64,000 nt of DNA. Source: Flavobacterium sp. N2038 (GTDB lineage: Bacteria; Bacteroidota; Bacteroidia; Flavobacteriales; Flavobacteriaceae). The notes beneath the pieces are model-generated. The model saw only the letters and a program-made list of their open reading frames with translations. It was not told the DNA's origin and searched no databases. Of the stretch, positions 7,280-16,559 are shown piece by piece. A program made the translations under genes and the position numbers. Each line of letters starts with the position of its first letter. Position 1 is the first letter of the stretch. The DNA is taken from contig NZ_CP110001.1 of assembly GCF_025947185.1 (NCBI RefSeq), forward strand, positions 3,906,001 through 3,970,000, read 5' to 3'.

Positions 7280-8488
7280 TTAAATCTTCTTTTTCCCTTC
7301 AATATTCGGTAAAAATCCTGTAATAATCCCAATCAAAGGCAGAAACGCACAAATTTTAAAAACATATTCTATACTCGTTGCGTCGGCAATTTTCCCTAGA
7401 ACTGCCGAGCCTAATCCTCCCATTCCAAAGGCGAATCCGAAGAAAAGACCGGCTACTAAACCCACTTTTCCCGGTAATAATTCGGTTGCGTAAACCAGAA
7501 TCGCAGAGAAAGCCGAAGAAAGAATCAATCCGATAATTACAGATAAAGTTCCTACCCAAAATAAATCTACATAAGGTAACATCAAAGTAAACGGTGCAAC
7601 TCCCAAAATAGAAACCCAGATTACATATTTTCTTCCAAATCGGTCTCCAATTGGGCCTCCAATTAAAGTTCCGGCTGCCACAGCGCCCGAAAACAGAAAC
7701 AAATATATTTGCGACTGCTGAATCGTGATATGGAATTTATCAATTAAAAAGAACGTATAATAACTCGTAATACTGCTCATATAAAAGTATTTAGAAAAAA
7801 TTAGTACCAATAAAATGATCAACGAAGCAATAACTCTATTTTTAGATAAATGATGTGTTTCGATTTTATGTGTTGCTTTATTTGCATTTCTTTCAGACAA
7901 ATGTGCAGTGTACCAAAGCGCAATTTTGTACAAAGTAAAAATTCCGACTAAAGCGATAATACAAAACCAGGCAACATAACTTTGTCCATGCGGAATTATA
8001 ATAAAAGCTGCTAACAAAGGCCCAATTGCACTTCCCGCATTTCCTCCCAATTGAAAAATAGACTGAGCCAGCCCTCTTTTACCTCCCGAGGCCAGATGTG
8101 CTACTCTGGAAGATTCAGGATGAAAAATAGAAGATCCAATCCCAATTAAACTTACTGATAGCAATAGAAAAGTGAAACTAGAAGCAATAGAAACCAAAAA
8201 TAATCCGGTCATGGTGAAACACATTCCTATAATAAGGGAATAAGGTTTAGAATTTTTATCGGTATACATTCCCACAAACGGCTGCAGAATTGAAGCTACA
8301 ATTTGATAGGTAAAAGTGATAATCCCGATTTGAGTAAAACTCAATCCGAAGTTTTCTTTAATAAGTGGGTAAATTGATGGAACTATAGCTTGTAAAAGGT
8401 CATTAATTAAATGCGAAAAACTGATTATAAAAAGTATTGAATACGTTGTTTTATTAATTACTTCTGGTTGTACTTTAACGGCTTCCAT
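7280..8488 (-). CDS. MFS transporter, fosmidomycin-resistance (Fsr)-like
   Basis: A 402-aa inner-membrane protein with about 12 hydrophobic segments. The N-terminal segment HLINDLLQAIVPSIYPLIKE and the following SFTQIGIITFTYQI are characteristic of the Fsr branch of the major facilitator superfamily. The A-like loop motif is present in GPIGDRFGRK. Fsr proteins export fosmidomycin and related compounds; the real substrate here is unknown. The gene diverges from an AraC-type regulator with 100 bases between the starts, an arrangement that suggests the regulator controls the pump. Confidence 0.88.
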   Translation of the reverse strand: MEAVKVQPEVINKTTYSILFIISFSHLINDLLQAIVPSIYPLIKENFGLSFTQIGIITFTYQIVASILQPFVGMYTDKNSKPYSLIIGMCFTMTGLFLVSIASSFTFLLLSVSLIGIGSSIFHPESSRVAHLASGGKRGLAQSIFQLGGNAGSAIGPLLAAFIIIPHGQSYVAWFCIIALVGIFTLYKIALWYTAHLSERNANKATHKIETHHLSKNRVIASLIILLVLIFSKYFYMSSITSYYTFFLIDKFHITIQQSQIYLFLFSGAVAAGTLIGGPIGDRFGRKYVIWVSILGVAPFTLMLPYVDLFWVGTLSVIIGLILSSAFSAILVYATELLPGKVGLVAGLFFGFAFGMGGLGSAVLGKIADATSIEYVFKICAFLPLIGIITGFLPNIEGKKKI

Positions 8489-8548
8489 GAGTTGTTTTTA
8501 GATTAATGGTAATTTTAAAAATAACAGCTGTATTATTTTTTTACAAAA

Positions 8549-8584
8549 TTGAAACAAATAACAATGTCAAAATTGCTATATTTG
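8549..8584 (+). promoter_or_regulatory. Promoter of the AraC-type gene, abutting the ATG
   Basis: TATATTTG (8577-8584) matches the TAnnTTTG element and ends four bases before the ATG at 8589, so the message is likely leaderless. The best upstream TTG (8549-8551) is 25 bases away, slightly too far, which lowers confidence and may mean activator dependence. Confidence 0.55.
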
Positions 8585-8588
8585 GACA

Positions 8589-9407
8589 ATGAATAATCAG
8601 ATTCGGACATATCGAATGGCACAGGATTATGGATACCAGGTCGATCCATCAATACCTGTTATAGGTTATACCGAAATGGTAAACAATGAAATGTGCATCT
8701 CGCATTCGCATCCCAGAGCACAGCTTATTTATGCTACTCGCGGTGTAATGCATGTAGTGGTAGGTAATCATATTTGGGTTGTAAATCCGTTGCAGGGGCT
8801 GTGGCTTCCGGGTGGTGTAGAACATGAAGTTACTTTTCAGAAAGATGTTAATTATTACAGCGTTTTTATCGATCCGTCTGCAACTAAAGGCTTACCAACA
8901 AACAGCTTTTCTTTTGATATTCCGATGTTCTTAAAACAGCTGGTTTTCAAAATTATTTCTTTTGGCACATCTGGAAATCTCACGTCTTCGCAACGAAGAA
9001 TTATTGCAGTTTTTCTGGATGAACTGGCGCTGATTGTACCAAGTGCCACTTTTTTACCAACAACAAATAATGAAAGACTGCAAAAAGTGGTCGAACTTTT
9101 ATTAAATGATGTGGCAAGTAAACACACTATTGATCATTATGCAGAGCTTTCTTTTATGAGCAGCAGAACATTATCCCGTTTATTTATTAAGGAACTGGGA
9201 ATGAACTTTAGTGATTGGCGTACTCGTCTAAAACTGATCGAAGCTATTAAACGATTGGGCGAAAAGCAGTCCATAAAAGAAATTGCCTTAGACTTGGGTT
9301 ATGAAACGGCCAGTGCTTTTATTTTTATGTTCAAAAAACATTTGGGAAAAACGCCTTCTAATTATATTTTAGAAGATGAAAATGATACAGATAAAATATC
9401 AGCGTAA
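8589..9407 (+). CDS. AraC-family transcriptional regulator
   Basis: A 272-aa regulator. The N-terminal half is a cupin-like ligand domain (about residues 25-110; histidines in CISHSHPRAQL and PGGVEHEV). The C-terminal 100 residues carry two helix-turn-helix motifs: HYAELSFMSSRTLSRLF, then KEIALDLGYETASAFIFMFK with the classic GKTPSNY end. Family members bind direct repeats near promoters in response to a small molecule. It is divergent from the Fsr-like pump, which it probably controls. There is no sign of a Shine-Dalgarno sequence, and the promoter nearly touches the start. Confidence 0.92.
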   Translation: MNNQIRTYRMAQDYGYQVDPSIPVIGYTEMVNNEMCISHSHPRAQLIYATRGVMHVVVGNHIWVVNPLQGLWLPGGVEHEVTFQKDVNYYSVFIDPSATKGLPTNSFSFDIPMFLKQLVFKIISFGTSGNLTSSQRRIIAVFLDELALIVPSATFLPTTNNERLQKVVELLLNDVASKHTIDHYAELSFMSSRTLSRLFIKELGMNFSDWRTRLKLIEAIKRLGEKQSIKEIALDLGYETASAFIFMFKKHLGKTPSNYILEDENDTDKISA

Positions 9408-9524
9408 TTTTTACTTTTCAATACCAAATGCAATAAACTTTAATAAGTTATTTTAGCTCAACAAACAAAACACAAAAATACTCAAGTAGAACTGGAACGC
9501 ATGCCTCAATGCAGAAAAAAAGCT

Positions 9525-10004
9525 ATGAAAACACTTTGCTTACTATTAATATTTCTAGGATTAGCAATAATTGGAATTGAAGCTATAAATGATTTTGAAA
9601 AAACTAAAACATTTTATGCTACACTAGATCCTCAAAAATATTATTATAAAGATATTCTATATGTAAATAACAAAATCTCCCCTTCTGCTGTTGGTAGCAA
9701 TAAAACTTCCTGGATATTTTCCGGGGTATGTAAATCGGATAAGTTAAAAACAGGAATTTCTATACCAAAAAATATTGTTGAGGAAAGAGCCTATTTTGGT
9801 CAAAACAAAATTTCAATCTGGAGAATCAAAATTGCCAAAAACGTAGTTCTTTACAGAAGACAAAATAATATTATTAATAATGCTTTCTCTTATGAAATGC
9901 GTGATTATTGGATTGGCTCACTTTTTATTTTAATGATTACACCAGCCTTAATTTGCTATATTATACTAAAAAAGAAAACGAATAAAAACATATCAAAAGT
10001 ATAG
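9525..10004 (+). CDS. Small membrane protein, unknown function
   Basis: A 159-aa protein counted from the ATG at 9525, because this puts a hydrophobic helix (TLCLLLIFLGLAIIGIEAI) at the N-terminus. An in-frame ATG at 9501 would add eight residues with no support. A second membrane helix lies near the C-terminus (WIGSLFILMITPALICYII), and between them is a soluble region of about 100 residues. Topology would place both ends on one side of the membrane. No family was recognised. It starts a run of small exported or membrane proteins. Confidence 0.65.
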   Translation: MKTLCLLLIFLGLAIIGIEAINDFEKTKTFYATLDPQKYYYKDILYVNNKISPSAVGSNKTSWIFSGVCKSDKLKTGISIPKNIVEERAYFGQNKISIWRIKIAKNVVLYRRQNNIINNAFSYEMRDYWIGSLFILMITPALICYIILKKKTNKNISKV

Positions 10005-10092
10005 TTCTTTTAGAATTCCTATGGAGATAAAAATGGGACTGTTACTGCGATGCTATTAATTTGCAAATTGTCTTTTTTTGTTTCAAAATTAA

Positions 10093-10461
10093 ATGATCAA
10101 AACAATTGCAATATTTCTCCTGTTTGTATCAAGTATAACAATGAATGCTCAAAATTCAGATCTTTTAAAAGGAAAATGGATTTTTAAAAAGGCGTTAAAT
10201 AAAGAAGTGGACGAACTTGGCAAACAAACTTTGAATTCACACATTATTAACAAAATGACTTTTGAATTTAAAAATAACGCTGAATTTATTGCATTCATGA
10301 TGGGACAAAATATGACTGAAAAATGGACGTTGTCTAAAAATTCAAAAGTGATAACTCTAAACACAACAGACGGGAAATTTGAACTTTCTATTCTAAAATT
10401 AGCCCAAAAAGAGATGTTATTAAGATTAGGATTGGGCGAGTTTTTAATGCAAAAAAACTAG
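10093..10461 (+). CDS. Secreted lipocalin-like small protein
   Basis: A 122-aa protein with a signal peptide (IKTIAIFLLFVSSITMNAQ) and a mature part of about 100 residues that begins LLKGKWIFKKAL. The pattern of an N-terminal GxW followed by alternating beta strands (KMTFEFKNNAEFIAF, EKWTLSKNSKVITL, FELSILKL) resembles the small lipocalin-like families common in Bacteroidota. It should act in the periplasm. Ligand and role are unknown; fold assignment is an inference from pattern only. Confidence 0.6.
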   Translation: MIKTIAIFLLFVSSITMNAQNSDLLKGKWIFKKALNKEVDELGKQTLNSHIINKMTFEFKNNAEFIAFMMGQNMTEKWTLSKNSKVITLNTTDGKFELSILKLAQKEMLLRLGLGEFLMQKN

Positions 10462-10582
10462 CATCTGATTAGATACGATTTCAATTTGTACTAAAAAATG
10501 ATTCAATTGCCAAAGCCCAAAAACAATTAATTATCTTCGTCTTAGAAAAATAATTACATCCAAAAAAACACCTTTAAACCAA

Positions 10583-11413
10583 ATGAAAAAAATAGTAGCA
10601 ATAACAATTTTGTTCTGTTTTGTTGCAGTTGCAAAAGCTCAAAATTCAACTGACTCTTTTAAAGAATCGTATTTAGGTTATGAAATTGAATATAAGAAAA
10701 ACACAAAACTAAAAGATTTTGAATATAAGGCTTTGCTGGATAGTGCTAACATAAAAAAATATACATTATTTTTTATCAAACTGCCTGCAGACGGTAGTTT
10801 CAAAAATAATTACGCCATTTTAGTATCGAATGATAACATAAGAAAATCAGCTTATTTCTATCCTTCTGAAACAAACAAAACATCCAATTTGGACACAATT
10901 TCTTTACTTGCAAAAAAACTAATAGCCATAAATTTTAACCCAGAAAAAGATGTTATTGAAGCTGATAAAAACATCAATTCTACAATACTTCAACAAGCTC
11001 AAAAAAGAATTTCAAATCTTGTTGCCAAAAACTATAAGGAATTTGCATTATCAATTCATCCTAATAAATTAAATAGTAAATCATATACAGAATTTGGAAA
11101 AGAATTAGAAGCTACTTTTAATCAAAGCGGAATAAACTTAAAATATTTAAAAGGAGTTCCTACTATTGTTTCTAAAATTGTGGATCATAATGGGCAACTT
11201 GAATGTTTGATGAAATGGCAACTGGATATTAAAGCAGATAATCGAAATGATCAATTAAACTGGAACATTTTAGCAACATCAATTGATAATGGCAGTAATT
11301 GGTTTTTTACTCAATTTGGAAACAAACAAGATTTAGAAACCATGGCAAATGATAATTTTATAAAACTAAATCAAATAATTATCTCAAAACTGACCTTAAA
11401 CAATTATAACTAA
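10583..11413 (+). CDS. Secreted protein of unknown function
   Basis: A 276-aa protein with a clear signal peptide (KKIVAITILFCFVAVAKAQ). The mature chain is lysine- and asparagine-rich with no cysteines in obvious pairs. About residues 130-200 look helical (ILQQAQKRISNLVAKNYKEF) and the C-terminal part looks like strands (LECLMKWQLDIKA, NWNILATSIDNGSNWFF), which could be a domain of the NTF2/DUF type. No family was recognised. It is monocistronic and about 120 bases after the previous gene. Confidence 0.6.
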   Translation: MKKIVAITILFCFVAVAKAQNSTDSFKESYLGYEIEYKKNTKLKDFEYKALLDSANIKKYTLFFIKLPADGSFKNNYAILVSNDNIRKSAYFYPSETNKTSNLDTISLLAKKLIAINFNPEKDVIEADKNINSTILQQAQKRISNLVAKNYKEFALSIHPNKLNSKSYTEFGKELEATFNQSGINLKYLKGVPTIVSKIVDHNGQLECLMKWQLDIKADNRNDQLNWNILATSIDNGSNWFFTQFGNKQDLETMANDNFIKLNQIIISKLTLNNYN

Positions 11414-11559
11414 ACAAATAAAAAAGGAATATTAAGATCAGACCTTTACAATCATATTATTAAAACTGAAAATGTATATTTCGATACTAATTCACATACT
11501 CAAACGCATACGAAATAGAGTATTATTTAAAAATAATCTGTACAAATCTTATAAATTCT

Positions 11560-12636
11560 ATGTCTGACATTACTACATTTGAAAACCTTGATCATGCGAT
11601 ACAAAAGCCTGGCGGCAAACCTGTTCTTCTGGAAGCATTGTGGGACGGAGACACCACTGGATGGCATTTATGTTTATTTACGTCTGTAAAATCAGGTGTC
11701 TTCAATAAAAGTATTAGTCGCCATTTTATAGGACGCGTATTTTTAAATGGAAAAAATAGAGACGAAGCTCTTTTAGCAAAAGAACTGGGAGAAAAAGCGG
11801 CAAAAAAATATGATTTAGAATTTTACTTTCCCTCACCAAACGAGCCAGATGATGATTGCCCTCAATGGACAGAGAGACATTTAGCCATAAACTGTCAAGG
11901 TTGCGACAAACTAATTATCCCAACTACCAGTCCTTATTTACCAAAACATATTTGTTACAACTGTCATCTTTTACAAGAACAAAACAAAAAGTTAATCAAT
12001 AATGAGCCAATACAAGATGGTATTATTTTGTATTTATCAAACTCTGACAGAACTGAAAAAATAGGCTTTTACGGAGGTTACGAGTATTTATTCCTTTCAA
12101 AATTCAACATCCCTAATTTATTTGAATCAGATGAAAATGAATTTATAAAGGTTTTAATTCTAAAGAACGAAGAACTTCTGAAATTAAAAGATAATATAGA
12201 AAAAGCACTGGACTCAAAGTTAGGAGAGTATATTGCTCCCGAAATAAATGAAAATGAGCAACGCTTTTCTAAATCAATTTATGAAGTCGAATACAACGAC
12301 GTAAAATATACTTTAGAATCCAGAAGAAATAAAGATCATTCTTATATTCTAGAAGGCATAACTGCTCTTAAACATCTAACCAGAGCATTGGCTGAAAACT
12401 ATAATTTAAATATTTGTTTTTCTCACGGATTCAAATATCAACAGGATTCTATTTTAAGATACATAAACTATGTAAAAGGTGGAATCACGAATATTAATGA
12501 AATAAAAGAACATTACAAAAAGCTTTTGTCAATAGAAGATATTTTAAAAACAATTGAGGAGTTAAGTGCCTATGAATGTTTGACTTTTAATGGTTTTAAT
12601 ATAAGTATAACTCCTTTAGGGCAAAATATTGTCTAG
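11560..12636 (+). CDS. Cytoplasmic protein with zinc ribbon, unknown function
   Basis: A 358-aa protein with no signal peptide. Residues about 110-138 hold two CxxC knuckles (CQGCDKL...HICYNCHLL) spaced for one zinc ion. The first 110 residues contain WHLCLFTSVKSGVFNKSISR, suggesting a compact alpha/beta domain. The C-terminal 200 residues look like a separate, mostly helical unit (HSYILEGITALKHLTRALAE, EHYKKLLSIEDILKTIEELS). It may bind nucleic acid or protein through the ribbon, but no function can be assigned. It is the only clearly cytoplasmic protein in this stretch of small exported proteins. Confidence 0.65.
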   Translation: MSDITTFENLDHAIQKPGGKPVLLEALWDGDTTGWHLCLFTSVKSGVFNKSISRHFIGRVFLNGKNRDEALLAKELGEKAAKKYDLEFYFPSPNEPDDDCPQWTERHLAINCQGCDKLIIPTTSPYLPKHICYNCHLLQEQNKKLINNEPIQDGIILYLSNSDRTEKIGFYGGYEYLFLSKFNIPNLFESDENEFIKVLILKNEELLKLKDNIEKALDSKLGEYIAPEINENEQRFSKSIYEVEYNDVKYTLESRRNKDHSYILEGITALKHLTRALAENYNLNICFSHGFKYQQDSILRYINYVKGGITNINEIKEHYKKLLSIEDILKTIEELSAYECLTFNGFNISITPLGQNIV

Positions 12637-12832
12637 ATATGCAGATTACCAGCGCTCCTAAATATTTTCTTGAAAAACTGAATTTCTTTACAATAACACT
12701 AAGCAAATCAAAAAGAATATTGCAACACGTACGAAGTCCGAAGACTTTAAACCGCGCTGCATCACAACAAACATAGCCAGATAAACTCAAATAAAAAACC
12801 TATTTTAGCTTAAAAAATCAAACCCAAAATCA

Positions 12833-13282
12833 ATGAAAATTACGATTCCCCTATCGACACTATTTCTATTACTTACTACTAATTTATTCAGCCAAACCAT
12901 CGCTGACTTAAAACTAAAACCAAAAGAAATTCCCAAAAGCTATACTTTGCGCGATGGTAATTATTGTATTACCAATCAGGCCTGCACTTTTTATACCGAT
13001 ATTGAAACCTACAGTAATATTGTTGGAACGGTAAAAAGTAAAAGCATCCAAAGCTTTAAAAGTCCAACAGACAGTGGTTCTATCATGTATTTTGAATTTG
13101 AAAACAGATTTAAAGGCGATCGATTTCTGCAAGGATTACTATGGGGAAAAGATGGTCAGCCTACAGATGCACATCCGGAAGAATATCTTGCAAAAGGAAA
13201 ATTCCTGATCATCTGGAGTTTTCATCCCGACAGTGATATCAAAGAAAAATCAGAAGCTAAAATAGAAGCTCTTTTACAATAA
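12833..13282 (+). CDS. Secreted small protein, SH3-like
   Basis: A 149-aa protein with a signal peptide (ITIPLSTLFLLLTTNLFSQ). The mature domain contains YTDIETYSNIVGTVKSKSIQ, a pattern that could be an SH3b-like beta barrel, followed by GDRFLQGLLWGKDGQP. Two cysteines (CITNQAC) could form a disulfide in the periplasm. The 200 bases upstream carry no gene. Function is unknown. Confidence 0.6.
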   Translation: MKITIPLSTLFLLLTTNLFSQTIADLKLKPKEIPKSYTLRDGNYCITNQACTFYTDIETYSNIVGTVKSKSIQSFKSPTDSGSIMYFEFENRFKGDRFLQGLLWGKDGQPTDAHPEEYLAKGKFLIIWSFHPDSDIKEKSEAKIEALLQ

Positions 13283-13343
13283 AAAAACCTAATCACAGCT
13301 TCATTTTAAATTAGTAATTTTGATCGCTAAAAAAATATAAAAA

Positions 13344-13706
13344 ATGAAACCTCAAATACGAATCCTGCTTTACTCTATTCTTTTCTTTTTATACCTTACT
13401 TCAACGCATTTATTGCTTTCGTTGGGCGAAATATTAAAGACTGATCCTTATATCACTCTGGGTTGTGGTTTTGTGGTTTTAAATCTTATTTATGCCTTTT
13501 TTGCTTTAAAATGGACACCATTATTAAATGTAATCTACGCTATTGCAATTGCAGTTTTGGCACTATTTCTGGCTTTAAAATTTACAAATTTGCATTTGCT
13601 TTTAAAATACGATCCTTATCAGGTTAAAACCGCCATATTTGCCAATGCTGTTTTTTCTATCATTTTTTGGGAGATTATATATCAGGTAAAAATTAGAAGA
13701 AAATAA
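13344..13706 (+). CDS. Small integral membrane protein, four helices
   Basis: A 120-aa protein that is almost entirely hydrophobic, with four probable membrane helices (ILLYSILFFLYLTSTHLLL; ITLGCGFVVLNLIYAFFAL; LLNVIYAIAIAVLALFLAL; AIFANAVFSIIFWEIIY) and a basic tail KIRRK. No family was recognised. A TAATTTTG element at 13314-13321 may be its promoter, though no upstream TTG is well placed. Confidence 0.65.
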   Translation: MKPQIRILLYSILFFLYLTSTHLLLSLGEILKTDPYITLGCGFVVLNLIYAFFALKWTPLLNVIYAIAIAVLALFLALKFTNLHLLLKYDPYQVKTAIFANAVFSIIFWEIIYQVKIRRK

Positions 13707-13761
13707 AAAAATATTTAATCGACTCCACGGAATAACTTAATCGGACAAACTAAATCTCAAA

Positions 13762-14247
13762 ATGAATCAAACCGAAGCTCAAATAACTGATGCAGAACTC
13801 AATATTATAAAAAGAAAAATTCGTAAAACTAATATTTTCTTATTTTTATTTTGGGCATTTGTTATTTTCTGGGGTTGGGGGCTTTGCGATTTAAATACCC
13901 TGTTTTCTTTTTTTAATATTATTGTTGCCGTATTTGTCATTCTGACTGTAATAATGTGCATCATGAGTTACAAAAGACTAAAACTGACAAAAAATGATTT
14001 TGCAGAGCGAATTAAGATTGTCACCGAATTTAAAGTCATTGATAAGCATTGCACCTCGACAAAAAGCTATCGCTATACACTTGAATTTGACTCAAAAGAT
14101 ATCCCTAATTACGAGGTCAAAAAAAGCCACTATGATCTTATAAACATAGATGATTCCATTTCGATTGAGTACTCAAAAGCTGCTTTTTGGATCCTTAAAA
14201 TTGAGCATAACGGCATTGATATAGAAAATAAGCAAATGATTCAATAA
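13762..14247 (+). CDS. Two-helix membrane protein with soluble C-terminal domain
   Basis: A 161-aa protein. After a charged N-terminus, two membrane helices (NIFLFLFWAFVIFWGWGL; FFNIIVAVFVILTVIMCIM) are followed by about 80 soluble residues with alternating strands (IKIVTEFKVIDKHC, YRYTLEFDSKD, SISIEYSKAAFWILKIEHNG). The soluble part probably lies in the cytoplasm and looks like a small beta-barrel of the kind attached to two-helix hairpins. It is separated by 55 bases from the preceding membrane protein and may be cotranscribed. Function is unknown. Confidence 0.62.
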   Translation: MNQTEAQITDAELNIIKRKIRKTNIFLFLFWAFVIFWGWGLCDLNTLFSFFNIIVAVFVILTVIMCIMSYKRLKLTKNDFAERIKIVTEFKVIDKHCTSTKSYRYTLEFDSKDIPNYEVKKSHYDLINIDDSISIEYSKAAFWILKIEHNGIDIENKQMIQ

Positions 14248-14323
14248 GCAATAAAGTTTTAGATTTTCGTACGTATTTTTTTATATTAGCATCTTGAATT
14301 TTTCCAAGCCAAAATCAATTTAC

Positions 14324-14881
14324 ATGAAAACTAAAATTTTAATCCTATTATCATTAATTACTGTTTCTTGCAAAAAAGAGGTAAAAACAGAAAACGAAAC
14401 CGCTCCGGTTGTTCCAAAAAAAACGGAGAAAGTTTCGATTAATGAGACATCCGAAAATCTAAAATCGGATACTATAGTAATTTCGACCAAACACAAAACA
14501 AACAAAATTTTATGTGATCTTGACGGAGACCAATTAGACGAAACGGTAGAAATTGTAAGAAGTACTAAAAACAAAAAAAGCGGTCTGAAAATTACGTACG
14601 GAAACGGAAAAAAGACCGATTATTTTGGTTTTGGAAATACTGTTCTGGCACAAGGTTTTGACGAAATTGACTGGGTTGGTGTATTTGAAAAAGCACCAAA
14701 AAACGAAATTTACTGGAACAACGTCAGCGATGAAGGCGAAATTATGGGCGATGACGAAATAAAAGAAGAAGACAAAATAAAATTACCAAACGACGGAATC
14801 TTTATTCATGCCGAAGAAAGCTGTGGCGGAGGAATTATTTACCTAAAAAACGGTGAATATGAGTGGATTCAGCAGGAATAA
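14324..14881 (+). CDS. Lipoprotein with DxDxDxxD calcium-like motif
   Basis: A 185-aa protein read from the ATG at 14324; an upstream TTG at 14294 is unlikely. The signal peptide ends in a lipobox (LSLITVSC, C16), so it is an outer- or inner-membrane lipoprotein. After a threonine/lysine-rich tether, CDLDGDQLDETVEIVRS resembles the metal-binding loop and strand of VCBS/FG-GAP-type repeats. Another acidic cluster follows (GDDEIKEEDKI). The function is unknown. A TATATTAG element at 14283-14290 may be its promoter. Confidence 0.65.
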   Translation: MKTKILILLSLITVSCKKEVKTENETAPVVPKKTEKVSINETSENLKSDTIVISTKHKTNKILCDLDGDQLDETVEIVRSTKNKKSGLKITYGNGKKTDYFGFGNTVLAQGFDEIDWVGVFEKAPKNEIYWNNVSDEGEIMGDDEIKEEDKIKLPNDGIFIHAEESCGGGIIYLKNGEYEWIQQE

Positions 14882-14920
14882 GCAAAATACATTCACTTTT
14901 AACTTTTAACAATTCTGAAT

Positions 14921-15388
14921 ATGAAAAATACGTTAGAAATTGCCAATCGTTTTAAAGAAGTAATCCTGAACGGAACGTGGATTGCAAATACCAATTACAA
15001 AGATCAACTCGAAAATCTGGATTGGAAAATTGCAGTTTCGCCACTGCAAAATTTAAATACAATTGCTCTTCTGGCACAACATATTCATTATTATATAAAA
15101 GGAATAAATACCGTTTTTAAAGGCGGACCGCTTGATATAAAAGACAAATTCAGCTTTGACTTTCCTCCTATCGAATCGCAACAACAATGGGAAACTTTTC
15201 TGACTGAATTCTGGAAAGACACAGAAGAATTTGCTTTCTTAATCGAACAAATGTCCAGCGAAAAGCTCGACGAAGGTTTTGTTGATGAAAAATACGGCTC
15301 GTACAAAAGAAATATCGAAGCCATGATTGAACACAGTTATTACCATTTAGGGCAAATTGTACTAATCAAAAAATTACTGACGAACTAA
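14921..15388 (+). CDS. DinB-fold (DUF1572-like) protein
   Basis: A 155-aa cytoplasmic protein with the four-helix DinB/YfiT layout. Metal-ligand histidines appear in IALLAQHIHYYIKG and in the last helix EHSYYHLGQIVLIKKLL, the H-x(3)-H of the superfamily. Members are metal-dependent, several acting as bacillithiol- or mycothiol-type thiol transferases, though most are uncharacterised. It lies between two lipoprotein genes with about 40-65 bases on each side. The domain call is good; the reaction is unknown. Confidence 0.8.
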   Translation: MKNTLEIANRFKEVILNGTWIANTNYKDQLENLDWKIAVSPLQNLNTIALLAQHIHYYIKGINTVFKGGPLDIKDKFSFDFPPIESQQQWETFLTEFWKDTEEFAFLIEQMSSEKLDEGFVDEKYGSYKRNIEAMIEHSYYHLGQIVLIKKLLTN

Positions 15389-15454
15389 AAGCATATCTTT
15401 TTAAAAATTGTAAAGCTTCAAAACACTGAAGTTTATACCTGATAAAAATCCTTA

Positions 15455-16438
15455 ATGAGAAAATTAATTTTACTTCTGCCCTTTTTACTATTATTTTTTA
15501 GCTGCAAGAAAGACAAGCAATTACCTAAAAAAGAAAACAATATTGTTGCAGACACAACAAATACAGTTGACACTGAAAATGACAGTATAGCACTCTTAGA
15601 TCTAACCAGAAAGCTTTATAAATGGGAAGAAGAAAAAAGCACAGGAGAAGATTTTAGTCCTGCAAAAGATAAAGACACAGACAGTATTTATTCCGGTCTG
15701 GATTTATCGCTACATAAAGCAAGAATTAAAGAACTGGAAAACACCAATTTGTTTTCAAAAGATTTTATTGCAAACTATAATAAAATAGCGCTAAAACTTG
15801 AAAGCGAATTTAAAAATGGAACTTTGGTATGGAATGTTGGCGAACTCCCTCCATTTGGTTCAGACTCTAGTCCGTGGTGCAATTGTCAGGATACACCCAA
15901 TAATTTTTTGAATAAAATCTGGATCATGCACCTTACCATACAAAACAATACAGCAAGCTATAATTGGAGCTGGGGCGATGGTGTAGTATATAACGTAAAA
16001 GCCATAAAAGAAAACAACGTTTGGAAAATCTCTTATCTCGAAGGTTTTGATTATGACAGTTATCTGGGAAGCTTTGCAAAAAACAATGATTTTACAGGAA
16101 AATGGCAAAATGGTATGGTTTCGCTTAATATTGGAGATCGTTCTTTAGCATTTGAATATCACGGACAGTGCGTTTACTTTTATCCGGTACGCAAAATAAG
16201 TGATACTGAGTTTGAAATGATCTGGTCCAGAGAAATGGATTGCAAATTTGATAATGGTACAGATAATACCTTTGGATTAAAAAATGTTCCTCAAATTGGA
16301 AAACCATTTTCAAAAATCACACTTAAGAACAACACTTTGCATGTTCAGTATTATTACAAAGAATGGGTAGAAAAATATAGTGCACAAATAGAAGATGTTT
16401 TTACCACCGAATATACAAGAGTAAGAGAAAGTTATTAA
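15455..16438 (+). CDS. Lipoprotein of unknown function
   Basis: A 327-aa protein with a lipoprotein signal (ILLLPFLLLFFSC, C17) and a lysine/asparagine-rich tether. About residues 45-200 resemble the DUF3828-type secreted domain (DLTRKLYKWEEEKS, VVYNVKAIKENNVWKISYLEG). A second beta-rich module with GKWQNGMVSLNIGDRSLAFEY follows and looks like a small lipocalin-type barrel. It should be anchored on the periplasmic or outer face. No specific role can be assigned. Confidence 0.65.
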   Translation: MRKLILLLPFLLLFFSCKKDKQLPKKENNIVADTTNTVDTENDSIALLDLTRKLYKWEEEKSTGEDFSPAKDKDTDSIYSGLDLSLHKARIKELENTNLFSKDFIANYNKIALKLESEFKNGTLVWNVGELPPFGSDSSPWCNCQDTPNNFLNKIWIMHLTIQNNTASYNWSWGDGVVYNVKAIKENNVWKISYLEGFDYDSYLGSFAKNNDFTGKWQNGMVSLNIGDRSLAFEYHGQCVYFYPVRKISDTEFEMIWSREMDCKFDNGTDNTFGLKNVPQIGKPFSKITLKNNTLHVQYYYKEWVEKYSAQIEDVFTTEYTRVRESY

Positions 16439-16491
16439 AGTAAACTATAAATTCTCAGTCTCATTTGACTAAACGAATACTTCTTTATCGA

Positions 16492-16525
16492 TTGCCAATA
16501 GAGTTTAGAAAATTTAGTATTTTAG
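16492..16525 (+). promoter_or_regulatory. Probable promoter of second DinB-fold gene
   Basis: TTG (16492-16494), 23 bases, then TATTTTAG (16518-16525), a common variant of the TAnnTTTG element. It would start transcription near 16532 and supports the ATG at 16560 over the upstream TTG codon at 16548. Confidence 0.45.
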
Positions 16526-16559
16526 ATTTCCGAAAAATAAAAATAATTTGTCACAAAAC

